64,000 nt of DNA, from assembly GCF_002205895.1 (NCBI RefSeq), contig NZ_NJDE01000004.1, positions 62,001-126,000 on the forward strand. The letters run 5' to 3'. The stretch comes from Saccharibacillus sp. O23 (GTDB lineage: Bacteria; Bacillota; Bacilli; Paenibacillales; Paenibacillaceae). How positions within the stretch are numbered: the stretch's first letter is position 1; the number at the start of each line of letters is the position of its first letter. Made by a program: the position numbers and the translations under genes. Below, piece after piece: positions 51,468 to 60,104 of this stretch. The notes under the pieces are model-generated. The model ran no database searches. It had not been told where the DNA came from and saw nothing but the letters and a program-made list of their open reading frames with translations.

Positions 51468-51630
51468 GTGTCGATCATCCTCCCGCAATCGTCGAATCTG
51501 CGGCGGAAGGTTCCTTCTTCCGCCGGCTTCTTTTCCATCATACGTCAGCCGCAGCGGAAAAGAAAACGTCCGATTCGTTCTTCGCTGCGCTCTTCCCCGA
51601 TCCTGCCGAACGCCGAATCGACGCGGCCCG

Positions 51631-51671
51631 AAAAAATAAGCATCCGATCCGTTCGTGACGGAAAGGATGCT
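51631..51671 (-). terminator. Rho-independent terminator of the 51717-52004 gene
   Basis: AGCATCC/GGATGCT arms (51639-51645, 51665-51671) with an inner CCGT/ACGG stem, then TTATTTTTT on the minus strand. Confidence 0.8.
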
Positions 51672-51716
51672 GTTCCTATACGCGCGTCTGACACGAATCG
51701 GATAGTTATCGGCTGC

Positions 51717-52004
51717 TTATTCGGTTCTCGTCTCGTATCGGTTCTCGCGATAAGCATTCTCTTTCAAGGGAGCCTGCCGCTCCTCTTGTTTCGGTTCGGG
51801 ATCTTTCGGTCGGGACGCGGCATGCCAAGCTTCGACTTTGCGTTTCCGTTTACGGTTGAACCAGCGCTCAAGTCGGCCTGCCGCCTGGCGTTCGGCCAAT
51901 GTTTTCTTGATCCCTTTCATCAACAGCTTGGAGCGATCTTCGTCGCTGCGTTCCAGCTCGTGGAGGTCCTTCAGAAATTCATCATTCATAGTATGCATCT
52001 CCAT
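51717..52004 (-). CDS. Small hypothetical charged protein
   Basis: Predicted 95 aa, rich in Lys, Arg and Glu, probably helical then disordered at the C-terminus. AGGAGA precedes the ATG at 52004; an internal ATG at codon 6 also has a GGAG box, so the start is uncertain. Family not recognised. A terminator follows. Confidence 0.5.
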   Translation of the reverse strand: MEMHTMNDEFLKDLHELERSDEDRSKLLMKGIKKTLAERQAAGRLERWFNRKRKRKVEAWHAASRPKDPEPKQEERQAPLKENAYRENRYETRTE

Positions 52005-52073
52005 GTAAAAGGTCTCCTCTCAGTATATCGAACATATGTTCTTTTGTCGAGTCCCGCCTTTTTCCGCAGCTGC

Positions 52074-52778
52074 TTAATCTTCTTCGCTTTCCGGCAGTTC
52101 GCCGCCTTCTTCTCGGATTTTCACCCGAATTCTCGGGATAAGGTCTTGATACGGACCGATTTCGCTGATATCGGAAATATCGCCGATCTCCAGAATATAA
52201 TCTTCGTCTTTCGTTTCCAGATCGAGCAGCAGCCGGTACTCCGATTGGTATTCGTACTCTTTGGGCTTACGGAAATATCCCCAGCGGCCGCCGAAGTTTT
52301 CGAGTTCGTGATAAGCGACCAAGCCTTCGCGCAGGCCGAAACCCTGTTTCCGGCAAGCCTCGTCTACCCGGTTCTTGAATTCTTTGGGGTTGGTGATCAC
52401 GACCGCGTAACCGCCGAAATTTTCGTTCCGCGGATGGATCAGATGTCGTTCTTCTCCGTTCGCGTGGCGCTTTACCGTTTCGCTGGTAATGCCGTGCAAG
52501 CTGAGCGAATACTGCCGATCGGCTTCGTTTTCCTGCAGCACGATCGGACCTTCCACGTCTTCCAGCGGTTTCCCGCCGACGTACACTTTATAATTGCCCG
52601 GATTATAGACCGCGGAGGCGGCTTCGAACGGATCGTTGCGTCCGCTCTCGTCCGGTTCTTCGTTCTTGAACGCGCTCAGACATTGAAAATGAAGCTGTCC
52701 GCGCCGAAATTTCTCCATGAATATTTTCTCGCCGAATTTGAGCAGCACGTAAATCTTGGTCGAATCTTGATCTGTCAT
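52074..52778 (-). CDS. Hypothetical protein, faint DUF2971-like pattern
   Basis: Predicted 234 aa. ATG at 52778 has AAGGGAG upstream; an in-frame ATG at 52817 has none. The start (LLKFGEKIFMEKFRRGQLHFQ) followed by RNDPFEAASAVY recalls the layout of DUF2971-type proteins (a strand, then a turn with N-D-P-F-E), but the match is weak. The C-terminal half is acidic, ending in EEGGELPESEED. Soluble, function unknown. It follows the NAD-kinase-like gene after a terminator. Confidence 0.6.
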   Translation of the reverse strand: MTDQDSTKIYVLLKFGEKIFMEKFRRGQLHFQCLSAFKNEEPDESGRNDPFEAASAVYNPGNYKVYVGGKPLEDVEGPIVLQENEADRQYSLSLHGITSETVKRHANGEERHLIHPRNENFGGYAVVITNPKEFKNRVDEACRKQGFGLREGLVAYHELENFGGRWGYFRKPKEYEYQSEYRLLLDLETKDEDYILEIGDISDISEIGPYQDLIPRIRVKIREEGGELPESEED

Positions 52779-52857
52779 GGAAGCCGCTCCCTTCTCTATG
52801 GTTGTCGAAATCTGCATCTGTCAGGGATACTCCATATATACCCATTATCGACAAAAA

Positions 52858-52892
52858 ACAAAAAACGCTCTTCGATGATTTCGAAGAACGTT
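52858..52892 (-). terminator. Rho-independent terminator of the SPFH/NAD-kinase-like operon
   Basis: AACGCTCTTCGA/TCGAAGAACGTT arms (52864-52875, 52881-52892) with one mismatch, then TTTTTTG on the minus strand. Confidence 0.85.
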
Positions 52893-52908
52893 TATCGAAT
52901 GTCGTCGA

Positions 52909-53910
52909 TCATACCGCCAATCTACCTCGACGCTCCGCCACCGTGATCGAAGCTTCGACGCCGGAACCGAATTCCAGATAATCGTCTTCCACGCCGTCGC
53001 TGAAGATCACGCCGCTCTCCGGCATCTGGGACACGATCCGCAGCGGACTGCGTTCGTCGATCCGTCCGAACACCAGATTCGCGGACGTGGAACGGCTCGG
53101 ATACGGTTCCCGCACGCTGAAGTACAGATAAGGCGAATCCCAGCCGAACGAAGCGTCCGGCGCAAGGGCTTGAACGCTGCCTCCGGCGGCGGAGCTGATC
53201 CCGGCGGCTCCGGCCAGCACGCTGCGCAGCCAGCCGGTCGAACCCATGCCCGTCGATACGATAATGCCGCTGGAAGACTGCTGCTCCGCCGCTTCGTTAA
53301 GCTTCAATTCGTAGCGGGCCGATACGTGGGTGCGCCGCCCGATGAAGAGATCGTTGACCGCGTACAATACCTGCCCGTCGTTAAGCTCGGCCTGCGCCAG
53401 ACGCACTTCTTTGATCGGCCGTTTACCTTGCAGCAGATCGCCTACGACCGCGCGCAGATCGCCGACCGTAAAAGGCAGCAAAGCCCCGTCCCAGCGCTGC
53501 GGATCGGGATTGACGCCGATCAGCGGCTGATGGGTCGCGTATTTCAGCGTGTTCGCCACCAATCCGTCTTGACCGAGCACCACCACGACGTCGCGCTCTC
53601 CGAAAATGAAATTCGGAACATGCTCGCGCTCCACTTCCTGCACGCGTCCGATCGTTCCGAGCGATTCCGCAGCCTGGACCAACGCCGCGCGATATACCCG
53701 GTCTTCGCGGACATAATCCCCGAAATCCGCGCCCAACCGTTCCACGTAGAATTGCGCCTGCTGAATCGTATTGTATCGGATCACGAGTTCTTCGAGCCGC
53801 GTGCGCCGTTTGATCAGAATGATCTTCGCTTCCGTTTCGGGTCCCGCCGCTCCTTGCCCCTTCGTTTGCGACGCCTGCCGATTCCCCGTTGCTCTGCCGA
53901 AAAAGCTCAT
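52909..53910 (-). CDS. Divergent NAD-kinase-fold protein
   Basis: Predicted 333 aa. Residues ~105-320 follow the NAD/diacylglycerol kinase fold: VVVVLGQDGLVANTLKYA (108-125), where the usual GGDG is GQDG (113-116); PLIGVNPDP (129-137); LYAVNDLFIGR (182-191) in place of the A-L-N-E motif; and SSGIIVSTGMGSTGW (213-227), which matches the G-x-x-V-S-T-P-T-G-S-T segment. The ~100 N-terminal residues are extra. NAD kinases make NADP; here the altered motif leaves substrate and activity open. Its ATG overlaps the SPFH gene's stop region by 4 bp (ATGA), so the two are translated together. Confidence 0.75.
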   Translation of the reverse strand: MSFFGRATGNRQASQTKGQGAAGPETEAKIILIKRRTRLEELVIRYNTIQQAQFYVERLGADFGDYVREDRVYRAALVQAAESLGTIGRVQEVEREHVPNFIFGERDVVVVLGQDGLVANTLKYATHQPLIGVNPDPQRWDGALLPFTVGDLRAVVGDLLQGKRPIKEVRLAQAELNDGQVLYAVNDLFIGRRTHVSARYELKLNEAAEQQSSSGIIVSTGMGSTGWLRSVLAGAAGISSAAGGSVQALAPDASFGWDSPYLYFSVREPYPSRSTSANLVFGRIDERSPLRIVSQMPESGVIFSDGVEDDYLEFGSGVEASITVAERRGRLAV

Positions 53911-54941
53911 CGTTGGCCCGCTCCTTTCGCCGGCTCGCCCATCAAGCCTTGCAGCAGGTCCGGCGTGATATTCAACTGGCCGATCTTGCCGGCATTGTCC
54001 GCCAATTCGCGGAACGCGAGCGCGATCAGCTTATCGGGTTTCATGTCCATATTCGCCATCGCTTGAAGCACCTGCGGATCGACGCTTTCGAGCGATTTCA
54101 TGACGACGGTCAGCTCGTAAGCTTTCGCGTCGGCCGCCGTTTTGCGGTTGGACGTTTCCAGCCCGATCAGATCCTGCTTGCGTCCTTCCATGTCGATATC
54201 GAAGCGGAGCTGTTCTTCTTCCATCTCGTGCCTTTTCTGCTTGACGGCGCGTTCGGCGTTCAACTGCGTTTCGCGAATCTGACGCTTTTTCGTTTCGACG
54301 GCAATCTCGGTGTTCAGCTCGTTTTCTTTGACCGCCCGTTCTTGTTCGATCGAGGCGTTGCGGCGGCGGTATAACGCTTCGTCCGCATCCTGCAGAATCT
54401 CTTCGCGGGCTTTGGCTTCGAGCGCGCGCATCGTGTCTTTGTTCGGCAGGATCGCGAGGATCGACAGCCCCATCAATTCGACGCCGAGCGCGGCCAATTC
54501 TTCGTCGTTCGCCAGTTCCCGCCGCATGTTCTGAGCCAACGTCTCGCTGGCTTGAATCGCTTCGCGAAGCGGCATTCGGGCGAGCCCTCGTTTGATCCGC
54601 ACTTTGACGATATTGACGACGCGCTGGCTGAGCAGGGCCGGATCGTCCGAGAGGTAACGGTTCTTTTTCAGATCGTACGTGTAGTTCAGCACTTCGGTCA
54701 TCCGGCGGTATTCGGCGATCCGGTAGATCAGTTGGCCCTGCACGGTGATCTTCTGGTAATCGCTCGTCATCTCGTCGAACATGAACGGCACGTCGATCGA
54801 CGAGACCGGCACCACGACCACCGAAGTGGTCGGCGCATAATAATGGAATGCCAGACCGACGCCTTCTTTGACTACCCGTCCGTTCTTGATTTTCATCACG
54901 TATTCGCTGGGCTGGAATTTGGCAAAACGGAATCCGAACAT
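53907..54941 (-). CDS. SPFH/band 7 domain protein
   Basis: Predicted 344 aa. The SPFH domain spans ~10-190 (FQPSEYVMKIKNGRVVKEG at the start, ITVQGQLIYRIAEYRRM, and NIVKVRIKRGLARMPLREAI). A long charged coiled coil (~185-265, EIAVETKKRQIRETQLNAERA) and a short C-terminal region rich in Gly and Met follow. There is no clear N-terminal membrane helix. SPFH proteins form large membrane-associated rings that organise partners. The overlap with the NAD-kinase-like gene suggests that protein is its partner. A strong promoter with a palindrome lies upstream. Confidence 0.88.
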   Translation of the reverse strand: MFGFRFAKFQPSEYVMKIKNGRVVKEGVGLAFHYYAPTTSVVVVPVSSIDVPFMFDEMTSDYQKITVQGQLIYRIAEYRRMTEVLNYTYDLKKNRYLSDDPALLSQRVVNIVKVRIKRGLARMPLREAIQASETLAQNMRRELANDEELAALGVELMGLSILAILPNKDTMRALEAKAREEILQDADEALYRRRNASIEQERAVKENELNTEIAVETKKRQIRETQLNAERAVKQKRHEMEEEQLRFDIDMEGRKQDLIGLETSNRKTAADAKAYELTVVMKSLESVDPQVLQAMANMDMKPDKLIALAFRELADNAGKIGQLNITPDLLQGLMGEPAKGAGQR

Positions 54942-54991
54942 AAGGGGTTCCCCGCTTTCTTTTTTGTTATTGTCGTTTTGACTTTAATGAA

Positions 54992-55020
54992 ACTATATCA
55001 TGTATTTTTGATATTATCAA
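54992..55020 (-). promoter_or_regulatory. Sigma-A promoter of the SPFH operon with overlapping palindrome
   Basis: On the minus strand TTGATA (55015-55020), 17-bp spacer, TATAGT (54992-54997). The perfect palindrome TTGATATTATCAA (55008-55020) covers the -35 box and could bind a repressor. Confidence 0.65.
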
Positions 55021-55052
55021 TATGATATTAACAAAAAGTTACGAAGATTAAC

Positions 55053-55088
55053 CAAAAAAAGAATCCGAACAGAAAATATTCGGATCTT
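55053..55088 (-). terminator. Rho-independent terminator of the 55095-55817 gene
   Basis: AAGAATCCGAA (55059-55069) pairs with TTCGGATCTT (55079-55088); a run of seven T follows on the minus strand. Confidence 0.8.
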
Positions 55089-55094
55089 CAGGCC

Positions 55095-55817
55095 TCACGT
55101 ATTCGTTTTTTGGTCTTCCTCGTCTTCTTGCCGGTCCGCCTCGTACGTCTCCAACCAAAGATTGATATGATGCGAGGCGCTCGGGTTCGCGGAGTTTTTC
55201 AGCGTCAAAAAGAAAGCTTCCGCGTCTTCGTCCATCCAAGCCAGCATTTCGAAATAGTTTTTGACTTCTTCGTCACTCCAATCGGGATTGATCGGATCGG
55301 CCAACTTTTTCAGTTCGGGCAGCCAAGGATCGGAAATCTCCGGCTCCATGTATTTGATATACTCGATCGCCCAGTAATGCAGGTAGTCCTTGTTCTTCGA
55401 GTTCAGAATCTCCACCAAATATTCGATATAACGCGGCGAAGGGAAAATGTCGATAAGTCTCAGCCAATATTCATAATGCGTCCATTCACCCGATTTCAGA
55501 TTTATGGCGATATAATCCAACAGTTCTTTTTCGGCTCTCTCCGCGTCCAGCTGTTTGACGGCTTGCATATGCTTTTTATGCTGGTCTCCATACACGTGAA
55601 ACCTCTCTGCCCGGTCCAGATTTTCGCGTTCGCAGCGGATCTGAATCTGTTCGAGTTCATGCAGATTCCGTTCGATCAACGGCTGCAATTGGGAATTTTT
55701 CAAAAAAACTTGTTCGTTATAGGTTTCGATTTCGTTCACCGTCTTTTCGTAATCATCAAAAAAATTTCCCTCTTCGCGCTCCCGATCGTTCGGACGCACA
55801 AAACGGAGCGACGCCAA
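55095..55817 (-). CDS. Hypothetical helical, acidic protein
   Basis: Up to 240 aa, soluble. The first ~95 residues are charged and probably coiled coil; ~95-215 is Trp/Tyr-rich and helical, perhaps HEAT-like (SGEWTHYEYWLRLIDIFPSP, WAIEYIKYMEPE). The tail is acidic. The open frame starts at a TTG (55817) that lies inside the terminator hairpin of the gene before it, so the true start is probably later, such as the GTG at 55799 or beyond. Family not recognised. Confidence 0.6.
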   Translation of the reverse strand: MASLRFVRPNDREREEGNFFDDYEKTVNEIETYNEQVFLKNSQLQPLIERNLHELEQIQIRCERENLDRAERFHVYGDQHKKHMQAVKQLDAERAEKELLDYIAINLKSGEWTHYEYWLRLIDIFPSPRYIEYLVEILNSKNKDYLHYWAIEYIKYMEPEISDPWLPELKKLADPINPDWSDEEVKNYFEMLAWMDEDAEAFFLTLKNSANPSASHHINLWLETYEADRQEDEEDQKTNT

Positions 55818-55838
55818 AAACTCCGGCTTCGCTCCGTT
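55798..55838 (-). terminator. Rho-independent terminator of the alpha/beta hydrolase gene
   Basis: Perfect 10-bp arms AACGGAGCGA (55802-55811) and TCGCTCCGTT (55829-55838) with TTTTG after it on the minus strand, 21 bp past the hydrolase stop codon. Confidence 0.75.
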
Positions 55839-55858
55839 TCAAGCCAGGCTACGATCGT

Positions 55859-56590
55859 TCAAATCATCTCGGGCTGCTTGCGCGAATCGGGAGCCGCAGT
55901 CGGGATCGATTCGCCTACCGGCCGTCCGTTCATGACTTGAAGCAGATGCTCCAGTACCGCGTCGAACAGCTCCAACTGATCGGCCGAATGGCAGACCAGA
56001 TGACCGCTGCGGGAAAGAACAAGCAGGCGTTTATGAGCGGAACCCAGATGCTCGTGCAGATAAGGCGCGCTGCGCGGCTTGACCAGATGGTCTTTCGCCC
56101 CCTGCACCACCAGCGCCGGCGCGATCGCGTCTTCGTACCATTCGAGCGACTCGTCGACGATCCGATAGAACTCCCGGGTCGCTTTCGGCGGCACGGCGAA
56201 GAAATTGCGGATGTACCGGCCGACCATCTTGGGCTGGATCAGCGTTCGGGCGATCGCCGGCGGATGAAGCGGAAATACGGGCGCGGACAGCAGGGTCAAC
56301 GAAGCGATCCGCTCTTTGTAGAAAGCGGCCAGTCTCGTCGCGATCAACGCTCCCGTGGAAAACCCGATCAGATGAACCTGTTCGTGTTCGTCGAGCAGCG
56401 TCTTCAACTCTTCTTCCGCGCTCGCGATCCATTCCCGGCTGCCTGCATCCTGCATATCGCGGCGGCTTCCGCCGTGCCCGCTAAGCGTAAATGTCACGAC
56501 CCGAAATCCTTTGATCGTCAGAAACTCGGCAAGCGGCGCCATCTCGTGCACGCCTCCCGTAAAACCGTGAATCAGCAGGCAGGCCTCCAT
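55859..56590 (-). CDS. Alpha/beta hydrolase (carboxylesterase/monoacylglycerol lipase type)
   Basis: Predicted 243 aa. ATG at 56590 has GGGAGAGG upstream; the frame extends to 56665 without a better start. LLIHGFTGG forms the oxyanion loop, LIGFSTGALIA carries the nucleophile Ser (G-x-S-x-G, about residue 88), VVQGAKDHLV the Asp and LSRSGHLVCHS the His of the catalytic triad. Size and motifs fit Est30-like carboxylesterases of Bacilli, which cleave short-chain esters. Apparently monocistronic. Confidence 0.85.
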   Translation of the reverse strand: MEACLLIHGFTGGVHEMAPLAEFLTIKGFRVVTFTLSGHGGSRRDMQDAGSREWIASAEEELKTLLDEHEQVHLIGFSTGALIATRLAAFYKERIASLTLLSAPVFPLHPPAIARTLIQPKMVGRYIRNFFAVPPKATREFYRIVDESLEWYEDAIAPALVVQGAKDHLVKPRSAPYLHEHLGSAHKRLLVLSRSGHLVCHSADQLELFDAVLEHLLQVMNGRPVGESIPTAAPDSRKQPEMI

Positions 56591-56674
56591 ACGATCCTCT
56601 CCCGTCCTTTTCGATTCCGTTCTTCCTGTTATTATAACGCGAATCGAAGGACAGGAGCAAAGCAAGCGGGATAT

Positions 56675-57715
56675 TCACGACTTGTTCACTTTCACTCTGA
56701 ATTTGCTTAACAAGCGCTGCGTTTCTTCCCGGATCTCGGCATTCTCGTCGCGTGCGTTGCGTTCCAACAGCTCTCTCGCGTGCGTTCCGCATTCGGGCAG
56801 CCTTCGCTCCAACAGCGCGGCCAATTCCGCGTCGCTGCGGATTCCGATCTGCCGAACGGCGTTCAACCGTTCTTCTGCCAGCTTGCTGTCGAGCGCGCGC
56901 GCCAAGAAAGGAATCGCCGCCGCGTATTCTTTCTGCGAGAGGACCTCGAGCGCCGCGATCCTTACGGCCGCCGAACGCTCTTCGCACTGTTCCGACAAGA
57001 AATCGATCGTCTCGGGCTTAAGCTTTTTGAGCTTATGCATGCCTTGAATGGCGCTGACTTTGACCTTCTCTTCCAGACTGGACAGATAGAAGTCCACCAT
57101 GCCCCGATCGCCTTCGGAACGTTCCATCGCGAACCAACCCGTATCGTAGCCCCCGATGATCTCGTCCAACCAACGTTCGTACCACTCCAGAAAATTCGCT
57201 TCGTATGTAAAATAAGGGATCTGATGGGTCCGATCAATATAAACGATTCGACCGCGATGACGGCCCGTCAATACCAACCTCATCTCGAAGGTCCAGCCCA
57301 TCGCGCCGATCTCGAGCAGTCCTCCGTACAACTCGTTCAAACGCTGCTCTTTTTCTGCTCTAGACAGTGCCGTTTCTTCCAGAAAAGCCGTCAATTCGTT
57401 CCATCTCGCCTGCGACATATCCGGAGACAACAGACAATCCGCTCTCAGTCGATCCGCGCGTTCTCCGAGCTTGAGCGGCGTAACGCCGTAATACGGACCT
57501 GCCCCTCCGTTGCCGACAACCTGCAAAAACTCGGAAAATTCTTCCGGCAGCGTTACGCCCGCGGCTGCCTCGAAGCTCGCGATTTGCGTCGCGTCAAGCG
57601 TTTCGTTCATTCGGTAACCATGCCGGGCCGCGCCGAATTCTTTCAAGGCTTCGTCTCGCCGGGCGGCCATTTTCAGCTTCCAAACGATTCGATCCAATTG
57701 AACCTGCTTCTTCAC
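56675..57715 (-). CDS. SMI1/KNR4 (SUKH-1) domain protein with HEAT-like repeats, second copy
   Basis: Predicted 346 aa. SUKH-1 domain at ~35-200 (YRMNETLDATQIASFE, VGNGGAGPYYGVTP, FLEWYERWLDEIIGGYD), then HEAT-like helices (~205-335). It is a shorter paralogue of 47320-48744: the segment around GAGPYYGV and WYERWLDE(V/I)IGG is nearly identical. The C-terminal repeats are fewer. Its role may be immunity or protein binding. Confidence 0.8.
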   Translation of the reverse strand: MKKQVQLDRIVWKLKMAARRDEALKEFGAARHGYRMNETLDATQIASFEAAAGVTLPEEFSEFLQVVGNGGAGPYYGVTPLKLGERADRLRADCLLSPDMSQARWNELTAFLEETALSRAEKEQRLNELYGGLLEIGAMGWTFEMRLVLTGRHRGRIVYIDRTHQIPYFTYEANFLEWYERWLDEIIGGYDTGWFAMERSEGDRGMVDFYLSSLEEKVKVSAIQGMHKLKKLKPETIDFLSEQCEERSAAVRIAALEVLSQKEYAAAIPFLARALDSKLAEERLNAVRQIGIRSDAELAALLERRLPECGTHARELLERNARDENAEIREETQRLLSKFRVKVNKS

Positions 57716-57825
57716 TTCGTATTCCCCTCCCCCAAGATCGGGCAGCCGACCGCGAACGTGCAGTCGTCTTCTCCGCTTCGCGTCCCCTGTCCGGTTCTGA
57801 AACGATCTATGCCGTTCCCGTTCGC

Positions 57826-57855
57826 TTCTTGCTTGCGGGCGGCTTATGTTATAAT
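57826..57855 (+). promoter_or_regulatory. Extended -10 promoter upstream of the 57999 gene
   Basis: TGTTATAAT (57847-57855) is an extended -10 element; TTCTTG (57826-57831) lies 18 bp before it. The leader to the ATG at 57999 is about 135 nt and shows nothing else. Confidence 0.6.
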
Positions 57856-57998
57856 TTCCGTTAGCAATGGCTGGAATGGGCTCCCGTTTCTGCCACCGCT
57901 TGATTGTAACTCTTTAACGCGACTTGTGCAAAATTCCAAATTACCTATTTTCGCATTCTTTTTCAGGTTATTTTTTACATAATGAAAGGATGAACCCA

Positions 57999-59675
57999 AT
58001 GAACGTCTTGGCGGAGAGGCTGCTCGAAGACGCGTGGCAGCGGCTTATGGAGATCTACGGGAAGGAGAAGAAACGAATCGACGGCATCAAAGATTGGAGC
58101 AAGCTGCAAGACGGAATCATGCGCTACCTGAAGATGACCCGCATGCTTCCGAAATACGGCAAGCCTCCGCTCGATCTGGCGATCGACGTATACGAGCCGT
58201 TCTCTTGGAGAAGCGACGCGTACACCTTCGAATTGGGTGCTTATATCGACGAAGTGACGGACGAGATGCTGGAACGCGAATTCTGGCCGGCGCTGCTGCA
58301 AAGGCTGGACGAACTGCGAAGATCCGGCGAGATGGGCCCGCATTTTTTCCATTACCGCTTCGAATGCCGTTTGGAATTCCCGCGGTTTGAAGAGGAGTCG
58401 CCTCTGAAGCTGGAAGCCTCGTCGGTCGACGAACAGAAAAAAGAAGCGCTGCGAGAGGAACTGGAACGTTTCGTTCAAACCAAAGTCTTATCGGAACCGC
58501 CCGCGCGACCGAAACCCGAAGACGGGTTCTTTTTCGCCCGGCTGCTCGTGAATCCCGATTTCCTGCCGGAAGGCCGCCGCGTTCCCGATCCGCGGCGAAT
58601 CGAAGCTTTGTCCGCCGCGCTGGAAAACAAGTTTCGCGCGCAGCCGGAACGGCTGGCGGCTTGGCGGCGCGAATATGTTCGGGCGCTGATCGGATGGTCG
58701 GAAGAGTATTTTCTCCCGATCTACTGCCGCGCGCACGACGATTATTCATGGAAGTTCGATCCGCTGCCCGAAGATCAACGTCCGGAAGTCGATCCGGAAG
58801 CGATGGAACTGTTCCTCTACGTCGCGCTCAAGATCGGACCGTCCGAACCGGAGCGGCGTTCGGACTATCTGAATTACGCGCGCGAGCTGGGATCGGAACA
58901 AGCGGAACGTTATTTGCGAAACGGAAGCGGCATGATCGAAAGCGCGCGCAAAGGCAATTCGTTTCGCGGACAAGCCAACGACGTGCTGCAAACGATCGAA
59001 TTGAAACTCGAGACGGAGGACGAAGAAGCTTACCGGGAAGCTTTGGAATATCTGCGCGACCTGCTGCGTCAAGGTTTCCCCCGTTCTTACTCGCTCAAGC
59101 TCAAGAGTACGGAGAAACGCCTGCTTCCGATCAAAAAGCTCGCCAAATCGCCGCTGCACCGCTTTTTCGCCAATGCGCTGCATTATCCGGCCCTTTTCCC
59201 TCTGATCGCGGAATACGCGCAGCTCGCGATGGAAGAATTCGCTTGGTACAACGACGTCTCGCCCGGCGAAAAGTCCGTGATGCCCGGCACTTACGCCGTG
59301 CTCGGCTTAGGTCTTGCCGGCTCGGAATACGACGAACTGCTGATTCGTTATATGCGGCTCGTGGACACGGAGCATCAATCGGCGCATGACGATTATCCGT
59401 CCGTCTTCTTCGAAGCGCGCGGACTCGACGAGAACACCATGCCCGTTTTCGTCGAGATCCTGCTGGGCGGGGGCCAGAGCGCTCGGCCGCTGAAGGAACA
59501 TCCGATCGCGACGCCGGACTCGGCCCGAATGCTGCAGCGTCGACTGGAGCCTCTGGAGAAGCATGAGCGCGAGCTGATCCTGTACCGGCTGTTCGGGGGC
59601 GAAGAGAAATTGCTCCGCAGCGCCAAAAAAGCCGATCCGGAAATGCGGGAGGCTTTGATGGCTTTATGCGAATAA
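57999..59675 (+). CDS. Large hypothetical protein (possibly DUF6138 family)
   Basis: Predicted 558 aa, soluble and mainly helical. ATG at 57999 has AAAGGA 8 nt upstream; in-frame starts at 57924 and 57990 lack proper spacing. The middle (ELGSEQAERYLRNGSG, SARKGNSFRGQANDVL) and C-terminal parts (ERELILYRLFGG) show no catalytic motif I recognise. Length and style recall DUF6138 proteins of Paenibacillaceae, a weak suggestion only. It overlaps the next small gene by 10 bp. Confidence 0.65.
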   Translation: MNVLAERLLEDAWQRLMEIYGKEKKRIDGIKDWSKLQDGIMRYLKMTRMLPKYGKPPLDLAIDVYEPFSWRSDAYTFELGAYIDEVTDEMLEREFWPALLQRLDELRRSGEMGPHFFHYRFECRLEFPRFEEESPLKLEASSVDEQKKEALREELERFVQTKVLSEPPARPKPEDGFFFARLLVNPDFLPEGRRVPDPRRIEALSAALENKFRAQPERLAAWRREYVRALIGWSEEYFLPIYCRAHDDYSWKFDPLPEDQRPEVDPEAMELFLYVALKIGPSEPERRSDYLNYARELGSEQAERYLRNGSGMIESARKGNSFRGQANDVLQTIELKLETEDEEAYREALEYLRDLLRQGFPRSYSLKLKSTEKRLLPIKKLAKSPLHRFFANALHYPALFPLIAEYAQLAMEEFAWYNDVSPGEKSVMPGTYAVLGLGLAGSEYDELLIRYMRLVDTEHQSAHDDYPSVFFEARGLDENTMPVFVEILLGGGQSARPLKEHPIATPDSARMLQRRLEPLEKHERELILYRLFGGEEKLLRSAKKADPEMREALMALCE

Positions 59676-60019
59676 AAAAGAAAAAGGCCTTATCGATCCT
59701 CTGCTCGGCGCTGCTGGTCTTCTCGCTTACGCCGGTTTCCGCTCTGGCTTCCGACGGCGCGTCGGGAACCCGGATCTCTCCGGAGGAACAGCGCCGGCTT
59801 CAAGAGACTTACGGGTTGGAGCCGCCGCAGGAAGCCTCTCCGGCCGCGATCGGAGATTTCGGATTCCAGATCGGCGGCCTCTCGGGCAGCTTCGGCGGAA
59901 GCGACTTGTCGAATCCGCGCAAGTCGGCTGTGCTGCTGGCGAAACTCGGCGTCTGGACGGTTCGACCGCTGCCTTCGGCAGCCCGGATCTGCGTGCTCGC
60001 GCTGAATCCTCCGAATTGA
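59666..60019 (+). CDS. Small secreted hypothetical protein, possibly truncated
   Basis: Predicted 117 aa. A clear signal peptide (KKKALSILCSALLVFSL, cleavage near ALAS) starts inside the end of the preceding gene (10-bp overlap). The mature part is Gly/Ser/Pro-rich with no repeats. The C-terminal ~30 residues (LAKLGVWTVRPLPSAARI) look out of character, so a frameshift near 59920 is possible. A small hairpin (60018-60034) follows. Family not recognised. Confidence 0.45.
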   Translation: MRIKKKKALSILCSALLVFSLTPVSALASDGASGTRISPEEQRRLQETYGLEPPQEASPAAIGDFGFQIGGLSGSFGGSDLSNPRKSAVLLAKLGVWTVRPLPSAARICVLALNPPN

Positions 60020-60104
60020 CGCCGAACGGCGTTTCATTCTCTTGCGCTTCGTCCATGAATAAAGAAGGACGCCTAGCGGCGGCCTACGGAAGGGGCGATG
60101 CTGG

